Source: Hyaloscypha bicolor E (lineage: Eukaryota > Ascomycota > Leotiomycetes > Helotiales > Hyaloscyphaceae). Taken from it: a stretch of DNA of 64,000 nt. Positions within the stretch are counted from its first letter, which is position 1. Each line of letters starts with the position of its first letter. Where the stretch lies: assembly GCF_002865645.1 (NCBI RefSeq), contig NW_020194512.1, positions 2,583,183 to 2,647,182 of the forward strand, read 5' to 3'. Under the pieces are notes generated by a model. The model made no database searches, was not told the origin of the DNA, and worked only from the letters and a program-made list of their open reading frames with translations. Both the position numbers and the translations under genes were made by a program. This document shows, one piece after another, positions 1 through 10,590 of the stretch.

Positions 1-168
1 AAAAGTACGAACGGCCTGCAAGGTTAAAATTAAAATGGCTGAAGTGCAGGTGGATGTTGCTGGGGTGCTGGGTTTCATTCCTTCTTACCCCGTGGGGCCA
101 CTTCCTACTGGTCGACCGTGCTCCGGCCTTCCCCGGCCTTTCCCCTCCCTTTTAGCGAGGCTTAGTAA
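1..168. other. no gene seen; left-edge flank
   Basis: Normal-composition DNA with C/T-rich runs around 120-155. No reading frame or RNA gene could be supported. It ends in the TAA that serves as left target duplication of the next element. Confidence 0.4.
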
Positions 169-440
169 CGAGCCTGCGCTCACTAGTCTGTACGCACAGG
201 GCATTTTTTAAGTATTTTCAGGCTTCGCGAAAACGCCTTCAGGCCTTAAAACCTAGAAGTCACGACTTTCACTTTAAGAGTTTACAACCTCTATTAATTG
301 TAATAATCTATAATCCTTGGAAAGGGTATAAAAATAACTAAATTACACTTCGCAAAATTAAAACTTTAACTTTAGAAGAATTTAGATTTTCATTTATATA
401 TGAAATGCCCTGTGCGCACAGACTAGTGAGCGCAGGCTCG
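169..440. mobile_element. 272-bp MITE with 35-bp terminal inverted repeats
   Basis: Positions 169-203 and 406-440 are inverted copies of each other with a single transition mismatch in 35 bp. Both ends are flanked by the trinucleotide TAA (166-168 and 441-443). A 3-bp TWA duplication is typical of PIF/Harbinger-type elements, so that superfamily is the best guess. The interior is AT-rich and has no coding capacity, so this is a non-autonomous element. The ends read CGAGCCTGCGCTC on the left and its complement on the right. Confidence 0.75.
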
Positions 441-444
441 TAAG

Positions 445-770
445 CCCCCTTGCCCCCACATCCGCTTACGAGACAGGAAACTTTCAAGTGGACGTTGATC
501 ATTTTTACGTCAATCATTTCTCATGATATTATTATTTTCTCTTGCGCCAATTATCAAGACTAGAAAAGATCGAAGTAGATCAATATCTCAGAATTCCTTT
601 CTTCCCCCACGCCCTTTCCCCTTCCCCGCATTGCGGAGTAAATTACTGCGAGACAAGAAACTTTCAAGCGACATTAATCGCTCTCATAACATGATAATTC
701 CCTCTTGCGCTAATAATCAAGACTAGGAAAAGATCCAACTAGATAAGTATCATACAATTTTTTCCCTCCC
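445..770. repeat. diverged tandem duplication, period about 180 bp
   Basis: Two consecutive units share GAGACARGAAACTTTCAAG (about 470 and 651), CTCTTGCGC and ATCAAGACTAG in the same order, spaced about 180 bp apart. A short open frame covers part of it, but duplication explains the sequence better than coding does. Confidence 0.6.
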
Positions 771-1497
771 TACCGATTCGGCTCCTCAAGTTTGCGACCT
801 CAACTCTGCTCGATTTCTTCAACCACAACCGCCCCGAATACCCAATCTCATTTGAGGTCTCCGGGGGCCACCGGATCAATCGACACTCTAGCATCACGAG
901 AAGGCTGCTCAATCTCCGTCTCATCAGCAGGCACATAAGTTCTCGCTTTGTGGGCACAATAAAGGGGTAACTCTGGCACATGGTTGGATTTCGGCGAAAA
1001 ACTCAAAATCGCCATACCACATTTGAGACTCAGTGCTTCAGTTTTCATCGCATCCAGCATGTTGATACCATGGGCCTTGGTATGCATAGCATCTCATATC
1101 AATCCTGTCCAAGCAACTTGGTCCACCGTTACAGATGGCGTCTTCAGTGAGAGCCCTGCGGGCCGATTGAACCTATTCCCCAAAATCTTGGAGCCAGTAA
1201 ATATGTTTCAGTGACGCGCGGAGACTCTGCATCGAGGCTCAAGCATGCCGAGACCTGCATATAGCCAAAAGTAAACTAGGCTGCAGACTCTAGAAACAAT
1301 ATTCCTTTCGAGGAGGTGGGAGTCATAACAGTGAAAAGCGTGTTCATTAGGCCTGCTGGTTTCTTGCATATCACAGCCTGGACCTCGCAATTCATCACTC
1401 CAGCTTGGAGTTCGTCATGCATTAGGGCTGAGACCCATTTCTCAAACTGCGGTTGGATAATCTCATCTGTTCCTGAGTGAGTTGAAGTTGTCGGCAT
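740..1497 (-). pseudogene. possible gene remnant, unknown function
   Basis: Minus-strand frames between 1497 and 740 look protein-like in pieces: an N-terminal stretch starting MPTTSTHSG (about 1497-1276) and a second stretch with HTKAHGINMLDAMK and SIDPVAPGDLK (about 1087-848). The pieces are in different frames. Each is followed by stops, and no convincing splice sites join them. I do not recognise a family. It may be a decayed gene or chance open frames. Confidence 0.2.
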
Positions 1498-1499
1498 CT

Positions 1500-2940
1500 A
1501 AGCCGAGTCGTCGCCGTTGCACAGTAAGGTGGTGATAAAGTTCGAGCGTCTCCTTTGCTGGCACACGGGTGGCGTGCAAGGTACTCTAGGAGCAGGAGCC
1601 AAGGTCCAGGTATTGGTGGTACCACGAGAGCCTGCCGAAAGGTACGAGCCGGAAGCCGAGCCCTACTCTTCCTTGAGCTGTCCCCTACTATTAATTAGCA
1701 CAAATACCCTTGTATTTTCCATAGTAGTAATTAGCTTGCCTTACCAAAAATCATGCTATATATATAAGCTTTAATAATGTATAGACACCTAGATGTGCTT
1801 TGAAAGGAGAATCGCAGCCTCACTCACGCTTCGACTTTTAGTATTTACGGTAGGCAGGGTGTTATTCGTTACACTAATAATATAGTTAATAGATTATGTG
1901 CTTTAAAGTGAAATGTGTAGAATTGAAAGCGAAATCGCTAATCTAGTTTCCCTTTATATAACTGTGATGCTCTTTAGTCGATTGCATGTAGATAAAAAGA
2001 TCTTACCGCGGCGAACCTCAGCTTTAATCCAATATTTATCCTACTAAATAGATCGACTCCATTCAAGTATTATTAACTAACCTTTACTCTACGCTTTCTA
2101 TAAATCAGATATTCTATCTTAACTCGACGCTTAACTTCCTACGCGACGAAGCCTGTCAGCGAAATACGAGGCAGTTGGTCATTGAGATTACGGTATTGCT
2201 TACCTTGCCATATCTGCTCGCGCTTATTATTCGAGAATCCGTGACAAGAAGCGCACATTACATATTTTGACACGCGGGATTGAGGTAACATTGGTGTAAG
2301 GGGGCGCATAGGGCAAGATCTGGCCTTCGTTGTAATAAAAGGAGCACCTATTTTGACGACTGGAGGATAAGGCAAAGGTGGACCCATATGCTGATACTAC
2401 TGTTATTAAAGAGAATCCAATGATTGCGTACTCGGGGAAAATATCTCTTCGATGACTCTCATTAAGTCAGGAGCGCGGTTTCATTGGCTTCCAAAAGTGA
2501 CACCGCACTTCTTTCCCCCGGAGTGGCTCCGGGTAGTTAAGGCGAAGCGGTAATAATATCTACCAGCTAATTGCGGAATAGGTCGGGCCACTTGGTATGT
2601 TCTCTGGACTCGAAGTTTGCTGGCTCGCCTGCCATATTTGTAAAACAAGAGCCTCGACATGCTGATCTAAGATCACCTCTGAGCATAGTATGATGTCGTC
2701 GGAGCAAGTGGGAGGAAGCATACTAAAAACAGTGGAATATGTGTGCATTTAAGAATTGAAAGCAAGGCAAGAACGATAGAGATTCGTGGGGAAAGGTAAA
2801 TAAAGAAAACAAGATTGGAGGAATTGACATGCTGATTGGGACTTTTTATGTGACAGACGGGTATTGGGCTAGGGACGTGCAGCTCAGCTATGCCCTCCCA
2901 GTAAAATAGAAAGAGCAACCGAGGAATTGGGAATTGGCCC
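1500..2940. other. intergenic, no supported gene
   Basis: Mixed composition with moderately AT-rich stretches (about 1680-2130). Several short frames occur on the minus strand (2139-2387, 2560-2975), but they overlap one another and show no recognisable motif, so none is called. Confidence 0.4.
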
Positions 2941-2947
2941 GACCCTA

Positions 2948-5492
2948 TCATTGATGGTTTGACCTCCAAATCCATTGCTCAGATTCTAAGCGAATAATCT
3001 CATGTACCTTAGAACTTGTCCTAAATAATTGTGATAGTATATTTCCCCTCGGAATCAGCTTCTCCACCATCGAACCATTCTCGTTAAGGATAATTTCCCC
3101 ACTGTTGTTCCTACACCTCTCCACTATCCAGCCCTTATCAGCTTCAATACCGTGCCACACGGTGGGGACGACTAATCTTCCACATCTTCTAAATACCCCT
3201 CGTTTCTTTGTTCGTTCCAAAACTAAACAATTGTACGAGTCGCTATGTAACCCCTCTCCCTGCAGAATCGGAAGACAATGCAACTCTGTCTCCAACGATG
3301 TGTCAAAAGGCTCGTCAGCGTCCATCAATGGACTCCCACTATACCGTACTCCATTTATCCTGAAAAAGCATTTTGTGAGATCCACTGAATCGATCTCTGG
3401 ATTCTAGTAATCAACATAATTAACCGGTAAGCAGCCCCCAAAGTCCTCAGTCTTTTTCACAAAGCACGTCATCAACGGTCCTCGAACCGTCAATGCACCG
3501 CCTGCTACTTGTCCCATCTCATCTGCGCTCTTCTTCTGCGTACTTACACACGAAATCTCAATCTCGAACTTCTTATTCTCAGATTCCCGTCCAGGAATAT
3601 TGATTTCACCATCAATACTTGCCCAAGACCATGAAGGCGGCCTATATTCTCTCGGTCGCCGGACTATGTCGTGAACTGACCACAACAAGTTTCGTTCAAG
3701 CTCAATACGCCACATCCTAGCCAAATAGTCACATCCCATTTATACTTTCATCGCTCTGGCAACGCCTGCTAAGGCAACAAGCTTGTCTCGTTCAAAAGTC
3801 AACTCACATAGTGAGTAGATGGGTACGATACAGTTCCAGAAATCTATCAGCTGCATTTGGCTAATGATTCCACTCGCAAAATTTTCCCCTTGCCCTCGGC
3901 TTCAGACATATTCCCATTAATTTTCTTTCTGACTTGGACCAGCGTTCCAGAATTCTGTCCCTAGCCTTTGAAAGACTGCAGAGGCTGGGGACGCTGTTGA
4001 TGCCAACGGATAGCCTTCCAGAATACTCGGACGTAAACTTGCTGCTATGTCGGAGAGTGTTTGCGTAATGTTGGCATTCACCGTATCGGAATTTTTTGTT
4101 CTTCCTGCTCCCAAGTTAGAGCAATACTTTATGAATAGGTCTGGTATATTCTTTTTGAAAAACCTGCCGTTCGTTGGTCGTGTCCGAAGGCCGGGAATAC
4201 CTGTGGGATAAATCTCACAGCAATCGTGCTCGGTGCATTCCCAGTATAACTGGGTTTTCCCGAAATGAAGTATTCTCTTTTGCCATTATTCGCTCCTGGA
4301 GAACCCAACCTCGAGAAAGTAAAGGCCCGTCTAGAAGCATTCCAGACGGAAAGTAGCTAGGGTGAATAAGCAAATTGCTATTGCTATGATCTATCTAGGA
4401 CGAGGAGATATAGCAAGCAGTTTATTCGAGGGGCAATTTGCTGGGTCGTTCCGTGAAGAGTACTCCCTCCCCATCCGTTGAGCTAGTTGCAGCAATATTG
4501 AGGAGACCATTGGAGTAAACTTTGCCCATCAGAGCTGATTCTCGCTCCCCAACTTCCTTCGAGTTCTGCATTATGCATAAGGAATCTATCCAGAGATATT
4601 TCGTATCTAAGAATCTGACAACCAGATTGCCCACTGAAAGAACCTCGGTAAGAGTGAAATTTTCAAACCCGCAGGTAGGTGACAGGCAGTGTCGGAGGTA
4701 AGTTTGTATATATCTGCCTTTCCCCAACAGTGACTCAAGGTCATGTAGTTCTTGATCGCTCCATTACCCTTGGTCTCGACCAAGCGGATTATCCCATTCG
4801 TTAATTCATTCAGATCGAGAAGGCCTGTCGGCAACCAGCCGGATATTTTCGCAGAACATCTGAAATGCCTGTTGATGCAAGTTTCTAACCAGAGCTGGGC
4901 GCGATATAGAGGCCGTTCTAAATCTATGAATCTCTTAATAGAATGTTCGGAAGAATAGCTTTGAGCTTCGACTAATTCTAGAGTACAAACGTTATGAAGT
5001 ACTCGACCTATTCATTAAGCTGCGTGGGTCAGCAAACCTCTACGGTCGGCTAGACTGTACATATAATGGTCCACCAAGGATGAAGGTCGGTGATCCATAG
5101 ATATGCAGAGGATTATAACATTCCTATCTACTATCAACTCATATATAGTGAAGTGTCCGCTGAGGGCTTCCAATTTTTTTTGTCTGAGACGTAGCTTCGA
5201 GACTAGCTTAGCAATCTCTGCGAGGGTCGAATCCTGTTGGCATAGATCTCCTTCCATGCATTTCTTGCAAATATCTTCGAAGATTTGCGTGCAGGTCCAA
5301 CATTCTCTAAGAGCTGATTGATAAAGACTTGAGACATCCAGCTGATGTGCGCGGTAATTGGTGTTGGGAGGAGGGCGAAATACGTCTACTCAGGGCGCGT
5401 GCTGCTCTTTCCAGAGTTGCCAGACGTGGTGAACAGTTATGAAGGTTGTAGAAATTACCATGGAATATATTTCTACCAGCCTGACAAAGCAT
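2948..5492 (-). pseudogene. HET-domain (heterokaryon incompatibility) protein, broken
   Basis: The hallmarks of a HET domain appear in order on the minus strand: NYMTLSHCWG (about 4740), YLWIDSLCIMQNS (about 4600), GLLNIAATSSTDGEG (about 4480), RGWVLQER then ILHFGKTQLYWEC (about 4310-4240), DKLVALAGVARAM (about 3760) and YRPPSWSWASIDGE (about 3620). A Cys-containing N-terminal region lies at about 5492-5015. HET proteins trigger cell death when incompatible hyphae fuse. This copy cannot make one. The reading frame shifts near 4615 and near 4275, there are in-frame stops at 3740-3742 (TAA) and 3404-3406 (TAG), and it breaks again near 5015-5300. Some of the last breaks could be introns. The C-terminal part (3385-2948) is still open. 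The gene is a recent-looking pseudogene of normal composition, not a RIP-degraded one. Confidence 0.85.
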
Positions 5493-5635
5493 CTTGAAAA
5501 CAGGATTAAAGTTGAACTCGTAACGCTCAACTATAATGAGGAGGTATAGGTATCGCAATACCATAAGTATCGAGACTGCTGGCTTATGAAAGGTAATTAA
5601 TTAGTGTTGGCGCGGTGGCAGGTTATTGAGAGGGG

Positions 5636-5745
5636 GGATTAGCGGCGAGTGGTTGGCAGGAAGTGGCAGTGGCTGGAGGGAAGTGATTGGGGGGAAGTGA
5701 TCGGCAGGAAGTGGCTGGCGAGAAGTGGTTGCCGGTACCGAGGCC
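5636..5745. repeat. G-rich degenerate minisatellite
   Basis: Repeated AAGTGG/AAGTGATTGG and TGGCAGG words at roughly 10-20 bp spacing, with strong purine bias on the plus strand. It lies upstream of the HET pseudogene and has no coding signal. Confidence 0.6.
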
Positions 5746-6083
5746 TGGAGCTAGCTTGGGGTCACATCACATTGCGCAAGCGAGCCCTAGTTAGGTTTCT
5801 TAGCAGACTTCAATGAATCATCCTTCACTACATGCAGCCCATCCAACAAAAAGGGTGTGCATTGACTGTGGATCTCGGTTACAACTGCACAGGGCCCACG
5901 ATCGTAGCAAGCAACGAAAATTAAAAAAATTCAATATGCAATATACTGTGTATAACTCAACAACCACTAGTCGCGTCGCGTTGCAAATAAACTAGATCAA
6001 GTCGCCTTGCTCAGTTGACCTTCCCTGCATCCCCAACCGGAATCCCGCCATTACAGGGCGGGTTGCAATGGCCTCGCTGCTGC

Positions 6084-6431
6084 TCAATTTGTGACAGGCG
6101 TTTCGGGCGTAGGATTGTACTTGCAGTCGCCCTTACACCAGCAGGTAGAATCGTATCCTGTTGACCCTGCTGAATTGCAATGTTCCCTCCAAGCACAGTT
6201 GTTCCATCTCGAATGTACTTCCATACACTCTTGATTTTTGGTGTCAGGACCATGGTTGATGGTGGCGTAAACCAATTGGCCCCTTTCTGACCCATACATT
6301 TTGCAAACGTCTGCCGTGTGCTCATTGTCATACGTTCCGTCGCTATTCGTACAAGCACAATATGCATAGTTGGAGCATGCAGAAGTGGAAGATGCTCCTA
6401 GAGCAAGAAGTAGAAGTAGTCCCGCCTTCAT
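6084..6431 (-). CDS. small secreted cysteine-rich protein (effector-like), 115 aa
   Basis: An intact single-exon frame starts at the ATG at 6431-6429; the frame is open seven codons further up, but that start would be GTG. Residues 1-18 form a clear signal peptide: Lys2, a run of five Leu, then ASSTSA, with cleavage expected before Cys19. The mature part of about 97 residues has 10 cysteines, all in even number for disulfides, in the spacing C..YCAC near the N-terminus and CWCKGDC near the C-terminus, then a Pro/Thr tail. It has no membrane segment. Such proteins are exported and often act at the cell surface, as antimicrobial proteins or as effectors on a host; which applies here is inference. 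It lies between a HET pseudogene and the AT-rich transposon block. I recognise no named family. Confidence 0.75.
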   Translation of the reverse strand: MKAGLLLLLALGASSTSACSNYAYCACTNSDGTYDNEHTADVCKMYGSERGQLVYATINHGPDTKNQECMEVHSRWNNCAWREHCNSAGSTGYDSTCWCKGDCKYNPTPETPVTN

Positions 6432-6449
6432 AGCGTAGGTAGATTCAAC

Positions 6450-7510
6450 CACAATATCAATTCTAAAAATCTATTAGTATATGAAAGAGCTATTAAAAAC
6501 ACGTATACTTACTAATAATAAAACAGTTCTTAGTTATAAGACCTTTTGAAAAGCTGAAGGGTATTTTATTGTTTTGGGCAAAGTTCAAGAATGCTTTATA
6601 AGAATATAAAAGAAAGATTAATATATGTTTTATAACTACTTTTATTAATGGACCTCGAATATAATTGCATTATAAGGTTTGCCATATTTATAACACTTTT
6701 AGTAATTTTAATATAAAAAAAAATCCTTAGACTTCTATAAAGTCTAGTATAGTATATAAGCTCTTAAATAAAAGGGCCTTTAAAGGGCCTTTAGTGGGTC
6801 TTCCTCGAACTAAATATTTGGCGGTTCTCGCTTCCAACTCGCTTACTATATCTTGTAAATACGGGATACCATATATAAAGCAAAGCAATACTTTTCCCTC
6901 ATATAAAACGTGGCGTAATAAGGTTGGCACGGCTGTTCAAATACAACGTATCTACTCATGTAAATGTAGCGAGACAGGGGGGTGCGGGGCTGGCGGTGAG
7001 GAGAGTGGAGAGAGGGGAGAACGTCCTTGCGCAATTTTTGGTGTTCCTGTCTATACACGCTAAGGCGCACCCCAAGCTTTACTAATGTATATACCTCTGT
7101 ACTAGGCTTAAAATAATATAGGACCCACTTGCTATTGGCAGTCAATTGGTATGCTATCGCGAAATTGTTGGCGCCATAATTTTGGATAACTCTAGTACCA
7201 TACATACCTTGACAAGCTATTAACATGCCGTTAATACGTGTTTCCCCCCTAATATTTATTATTTTTATAATTATATATAATACGAGATTAGGGCCGCTTT
7301 ACTAAAATTAAAGCCTGGCGGTCCTATGCAAGCTTTAGAGTTAGTCTTTAATTTTGCACTGATCTCAATTCGAGATTAAGAGGGTCACGTGACTTTAGTT
7401 TTAATATAGAGCTCTCTCTCTCTTTATAACTACTACACTCCCTAATTATACTCGCAAAGCTTTTTCTTCTCTTTTATAGGCTATTTTAAGCCTTACTTTT
7501 ACTTATTAAG
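6450..7510. other. AT-rich intergenic DNA, no gene
   Basis: AT-rich with one patch of normal composition (about 6930-7070, including a GAGGAGAGTGGAGAGAGGGG purine run). The frames at 6727-7226 overlap on both strands and carry no motif. No RNA gene was seen. Confidence 0.4.
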
Positions 7511-7515
7511 CTCTT

Positions 7516-8134
7516 TATAATATATATATAGGGTTATATATAATTAAAGAATATATAATAAACCTTAGATATTACAGGTATTAATTAAGGAAATTAATAG
7601 TTCCTTAAGGTTATAGTTATACTACTATTTATATTATAGGCTTTAGGCTTATAAATTACTAAATATATATATATATATTATTAGGACCTCTTATTTAGAA
7701 GAGGCTTTCTATAAGATATATAATAATAAAGTAATATAGAAATAATTAAGATAAGTAAGCTATAGAATAATACTTGTAAATATAACTAATTCCAAGAACT
7801 AATTCTAGTAAAAGACTAATTAATACCCCTTTCTAAAGCTAGGAGCGTCTCTTTATATATTTCCTAGTACTTAGCTAAGTATATAAAGCCCTTTACTTAA
7901 TTAGGAAATATAATCTTATATAATTCATATAATTCTAATTATAAGCTTTATCTAAAATAGAAAACTAGATCTATAATATCTAATACTTATTAATATACTA
8001 TTACGTATACCTATTATACTTCTCTAAACCTTATAAGAGAAATAGAGATTAGTTATATACTGAATTTAATACTATAGTTTTATAACTCACTAACTTATTA
8101 TATTATCTTATTACTTACTAATAAATACCTTATA
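7516..8134 (+). mobile_element. family-1 gypsy LTR, RIP-mutated, split by an insertion
   Basis: Positions 7516-7709 match the first two thirds of the 298-bp family-1 LTR (compare 42346-42643), including the CCTCGGAT-type block and the TATTTAGAAGAGGCTT block. Positions about 8020-8134 match the remainder, ending in CCTTATA. The middle is occupied by the insertion at 7711-8018. It is a solo LTR or an LTR relic; no internal sequence is attached. No clear target duplication of its own was found. Confidence 0.7.
7711..8018 (+). mobile_element. about 308-bp insertion (repeat B), probable solo LTR of a third family
   Basis: It interrupts the family-1 LTR. The flanking pentamers TTTCT (7706-7710) and CTTCT (8019-8023) differ only by a C/T transition, as expected for a RIP-mutated target duplication. 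An inverted homologous copy lies at about 9990-10287, and part of it recurs near 47390-47480. Its length and its TA...TA ends (RIP-converted TG...CA) suggest an LTR. No coding sequence is present. Confidence 0.5.
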
Positions 8135-8413
8135 TTCTCTCTCTTATTTAATTTCCCTCCTCTCTTTTTTAAATTATAGCCATATTACACTCGCAAGCTT
8201 GTATTAATATAACATATAAATATATAGGATATTGGTTTTTTTAAGAGCTTTTATTTAAATATTTAGCCTTTTACCTTATATTCCGGGTCCGGTTTGCTTT
8301 CTTATTTCGTTTTCAGTACGTATTGCAAGTAAAGAACTAGCCAAAATCTATAAGAGGTTTTTTTTCGATTATAAGAAGAGCAGTATTCCGCTTGCAAGCT
8401 CTCTTGCGGACCC

Positions 8414-8775
8414 TCCCAAGCCTCACTCGCTCCCGTAAGCCCCTTATTACCCGTACTCTCACCCGCAACTCCCTCCCAAGCCTTACTCTCACCCGCAAAG
8501 CTCTTTCCCTCTCGTGGCCCCCCCAAGCCTCACTTCTACTTGCACCATTACTTACAGGGCTCTCCCTTCCCTCCCAAGCCTCACTTCTACCTGCAAAGCT
8601 CCCCATTTCCTCTTGCGGGCCCTCCCAAGCCTTACTCCCACCCGCAAAGCCCTCTCCCTCCCGCGGACCCTCCTAAGCCTCACTTTTACTCGCAAAGCCC
8701 TCCATTTTCTCTCGCGGGCCTTGCCAAGCCTTACTTTTATTTATAGAGCTCTCCCAAGCCTTATTCTCGCCCGGG
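8414..8775. repeat. C/T-rich minisatellite, 48-51-bp units
   Basis: About seven or eight degenerate units begin CCCAAGCCTYACTY and continue CYCGCAAAGCYC, with unit lengths mostly 48-51 bp. The plus strand is almost all pyrimidine. Because the period is a multiple of three, long open frames arise on both strands (for example a repeated SEAWEG word on the minus strand). I do not call these as genes: no start context, signal or family motif is seen. Confidence 0.7.
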
Positions 8776-8915
8776 AACCTTCCCCCAGCTATTCTGCAAG
8801 CCCGTAGAGCTCCATTTCTTGTCCGTCGAGCCTTTCTAGCTCTTTTCTCCCTATAAGCCCTTTGCCAAGCCCTTCCGTAAGCTCTCCCCTGTATTTACAG
8901 ATCCCCTTAAGGCTC

Positions 8916-9278
8916 CAGGCTTGGCGATGATCCTGGAACGATCCGTATCGTTCCTAAGCGAGATTGTACCTTAGGCCTTAAACTGCCCTATAATTGTAGG
9001 GAGCTTATAGCGTACTTCCACTTAGACTTATAAATAACTTTATAATTACTAATTGTATAAAAAAACTTTTAGTTACGTAATTACTCTATTTAATCCTAGC
9101 TTGCTATTTATATTATATATAGGAAATTTAGATTTAAGCTTATCTCGATGCGGCAAAAAGAAGTGTTTTGAGTTTTCGTGAGGCTCGTTTAATTAGGAAG
9201 TACCTCCTATACAAATTTACTATGTAAGGTACTTTGCCCTGGATCGTTCCAACCGTTCCAGGATCATCGCCAAGCCTG
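8916..9278. mobile_element. hAT-like MITE, copy A (363 bp)
   Basis: The first 25 bp, beginning CAGGCTTGGCGATGATCC, are repeated exactly as an inverted copy at the right end. Flanks share an imperfect CCTTAAG(G)CTC. The AT-rich interior includes a stretch (about 9140-9195) that matches the interior of the element at 57460-58033: TTATCTCGATGCGGC, then TTTTCGTGAGGCTCG. It has no coding capacity. CAGG ends suggest the hAT superfamily. Confidence 0.75.
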
Positions 9279-9289
9279 CCTTAAGCTCT

Positions 9290-9985
9290 TACTTGTACGT
9301 ATGGCTTCCTTCCAACCCTATGCTCGCGGGTGATTACCCTTATATATAGCTACTTCCTATAGCTCTCGTCCCTTTCGACTACCTTTAATGCCTGTTTCTT
9401 TGCCTTCTCCCTTTGTATTCTCCTCTTTAAAGCCCTCTCTACTACCTGTTATGCCCGTGCAATTGCTATACTTGTCTTTTATAAACCGGCTTGCCTTTTT
9501 GCTTACGGTACTAATTGCGGAGTCGAGTAAGGCGTGCAAGTAAGAAGCGTGCAAGTGGGAAGCATGCAAGTAGGGAGCATGCAAGTGGGCGGGCTTCGGG
9601 CTCAAGTTTTGGTGTTCCTCACGTGACTAGTATTTTTAATAAGTAGTCCGACTATATAATAATATTATCTAGATTATATAATTTAATAATTAATTTAATT
9701 TAATCTAATTTAATTACTAGTTAATAGTTATAATTATTTAATTTATTTAAATTATTTAATATATTATTTATAAACTTATTAATTATTAATTATTTTATTA
9801 TTTTAAATTAAACTTTTTTTATTAATATAAACTTTATTTTATTAAATAAGGAAATAATTTCGGCCCGATTTTTAAGTAAATATTATTATAATATCTTTAT
9901 ATAAATTATAAATTTCTTATTTATTAATTTAAGCTTAATATATTTACTTTTTTTTAATAAAGATTTTTGAATTTATTTTTATAAT
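9290..9985. other. intergenic; short tandem GCAAGTRGG words then AT-rich DNA
   Basis: At 9525-9600 a short repeat of the type GCRTGCAAGTRGGGAG occurs four or five times. From about 9640 the sequence is almost pure A/T and holds nothing recognisable. Confidence 0.4.
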
Positions 9986-9989
9986 AAAT

Positions 9990-10287
9990 ATATATAATAA
10001 TATATAAACAAGTATTAGATACTATAAATCTAATTTCTTATCTTAAATAAAGCTTATATTGAAATTATATAAATTATATAAAATTATATTTCCTAATTAA
10101 ATAAAATACTTTATATTCTTAACTAAATATTAGAAAATATATAAAGAAATACTTTTAGCTTTAAAAAGAGATATTAATTAGTCTTTTATTAGAATTAACT
10201 CTTAGAAATTAATTATACTTATAAGTATTACTTTAAAATATACTTATTTTAATTATTTATATATTATATTATTATTATATATCCTAT
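9990..10287 (-). mobile_element. repeat B, inverted copy
   Basis: Reverse-complement homologue of the insertion at 7711-8018, with matching order of AAGTATTAGAT, ATTTCCTAATTAA and TTAGTCTTTTAYTAGAATTA. Strongly AT-converted. It ends five bases before the 5' LTR of gypsy element 1. Confidence 0.5.
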
Positions 10288-10292
10288 AATTT

Positions 10293-10590
10293 TGTAATAT
10301 ATATAGGGTTATATATAACTTAAGGATATATAACGAACCTCGGATATTACAGGTATTAATTAAAGAAATTAAAGGCCCTTTAATATTATAACTAACTACT
10401 ATTTATATTATAAATATTAGATTTATAAATTACTAATTATATATATATTATTAGGGCCTCTTATTTAGAAGAGGCTTTCCTGAACTTTATAAGAGGAATA
10501 GAGATTAGTTCTATACTAAATTTAATACTATAGTTTTATAATATACTAATTTATTCTATTGTCTTATTACCTACTAATAAATACCTTATA
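10293..10590 (+). repeat. 5' LTR of element 1 (298 bp)
   Basis: Exactly 298 bp, the same length as the four other full family-1 LTRs in the window. It begins TGTAATATATATAGGG, which is the RIP form of TGTGATGTGTGCAGGG at 42346, and ends CCTTATA (from CCTCACA). Confidence 0.9.
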
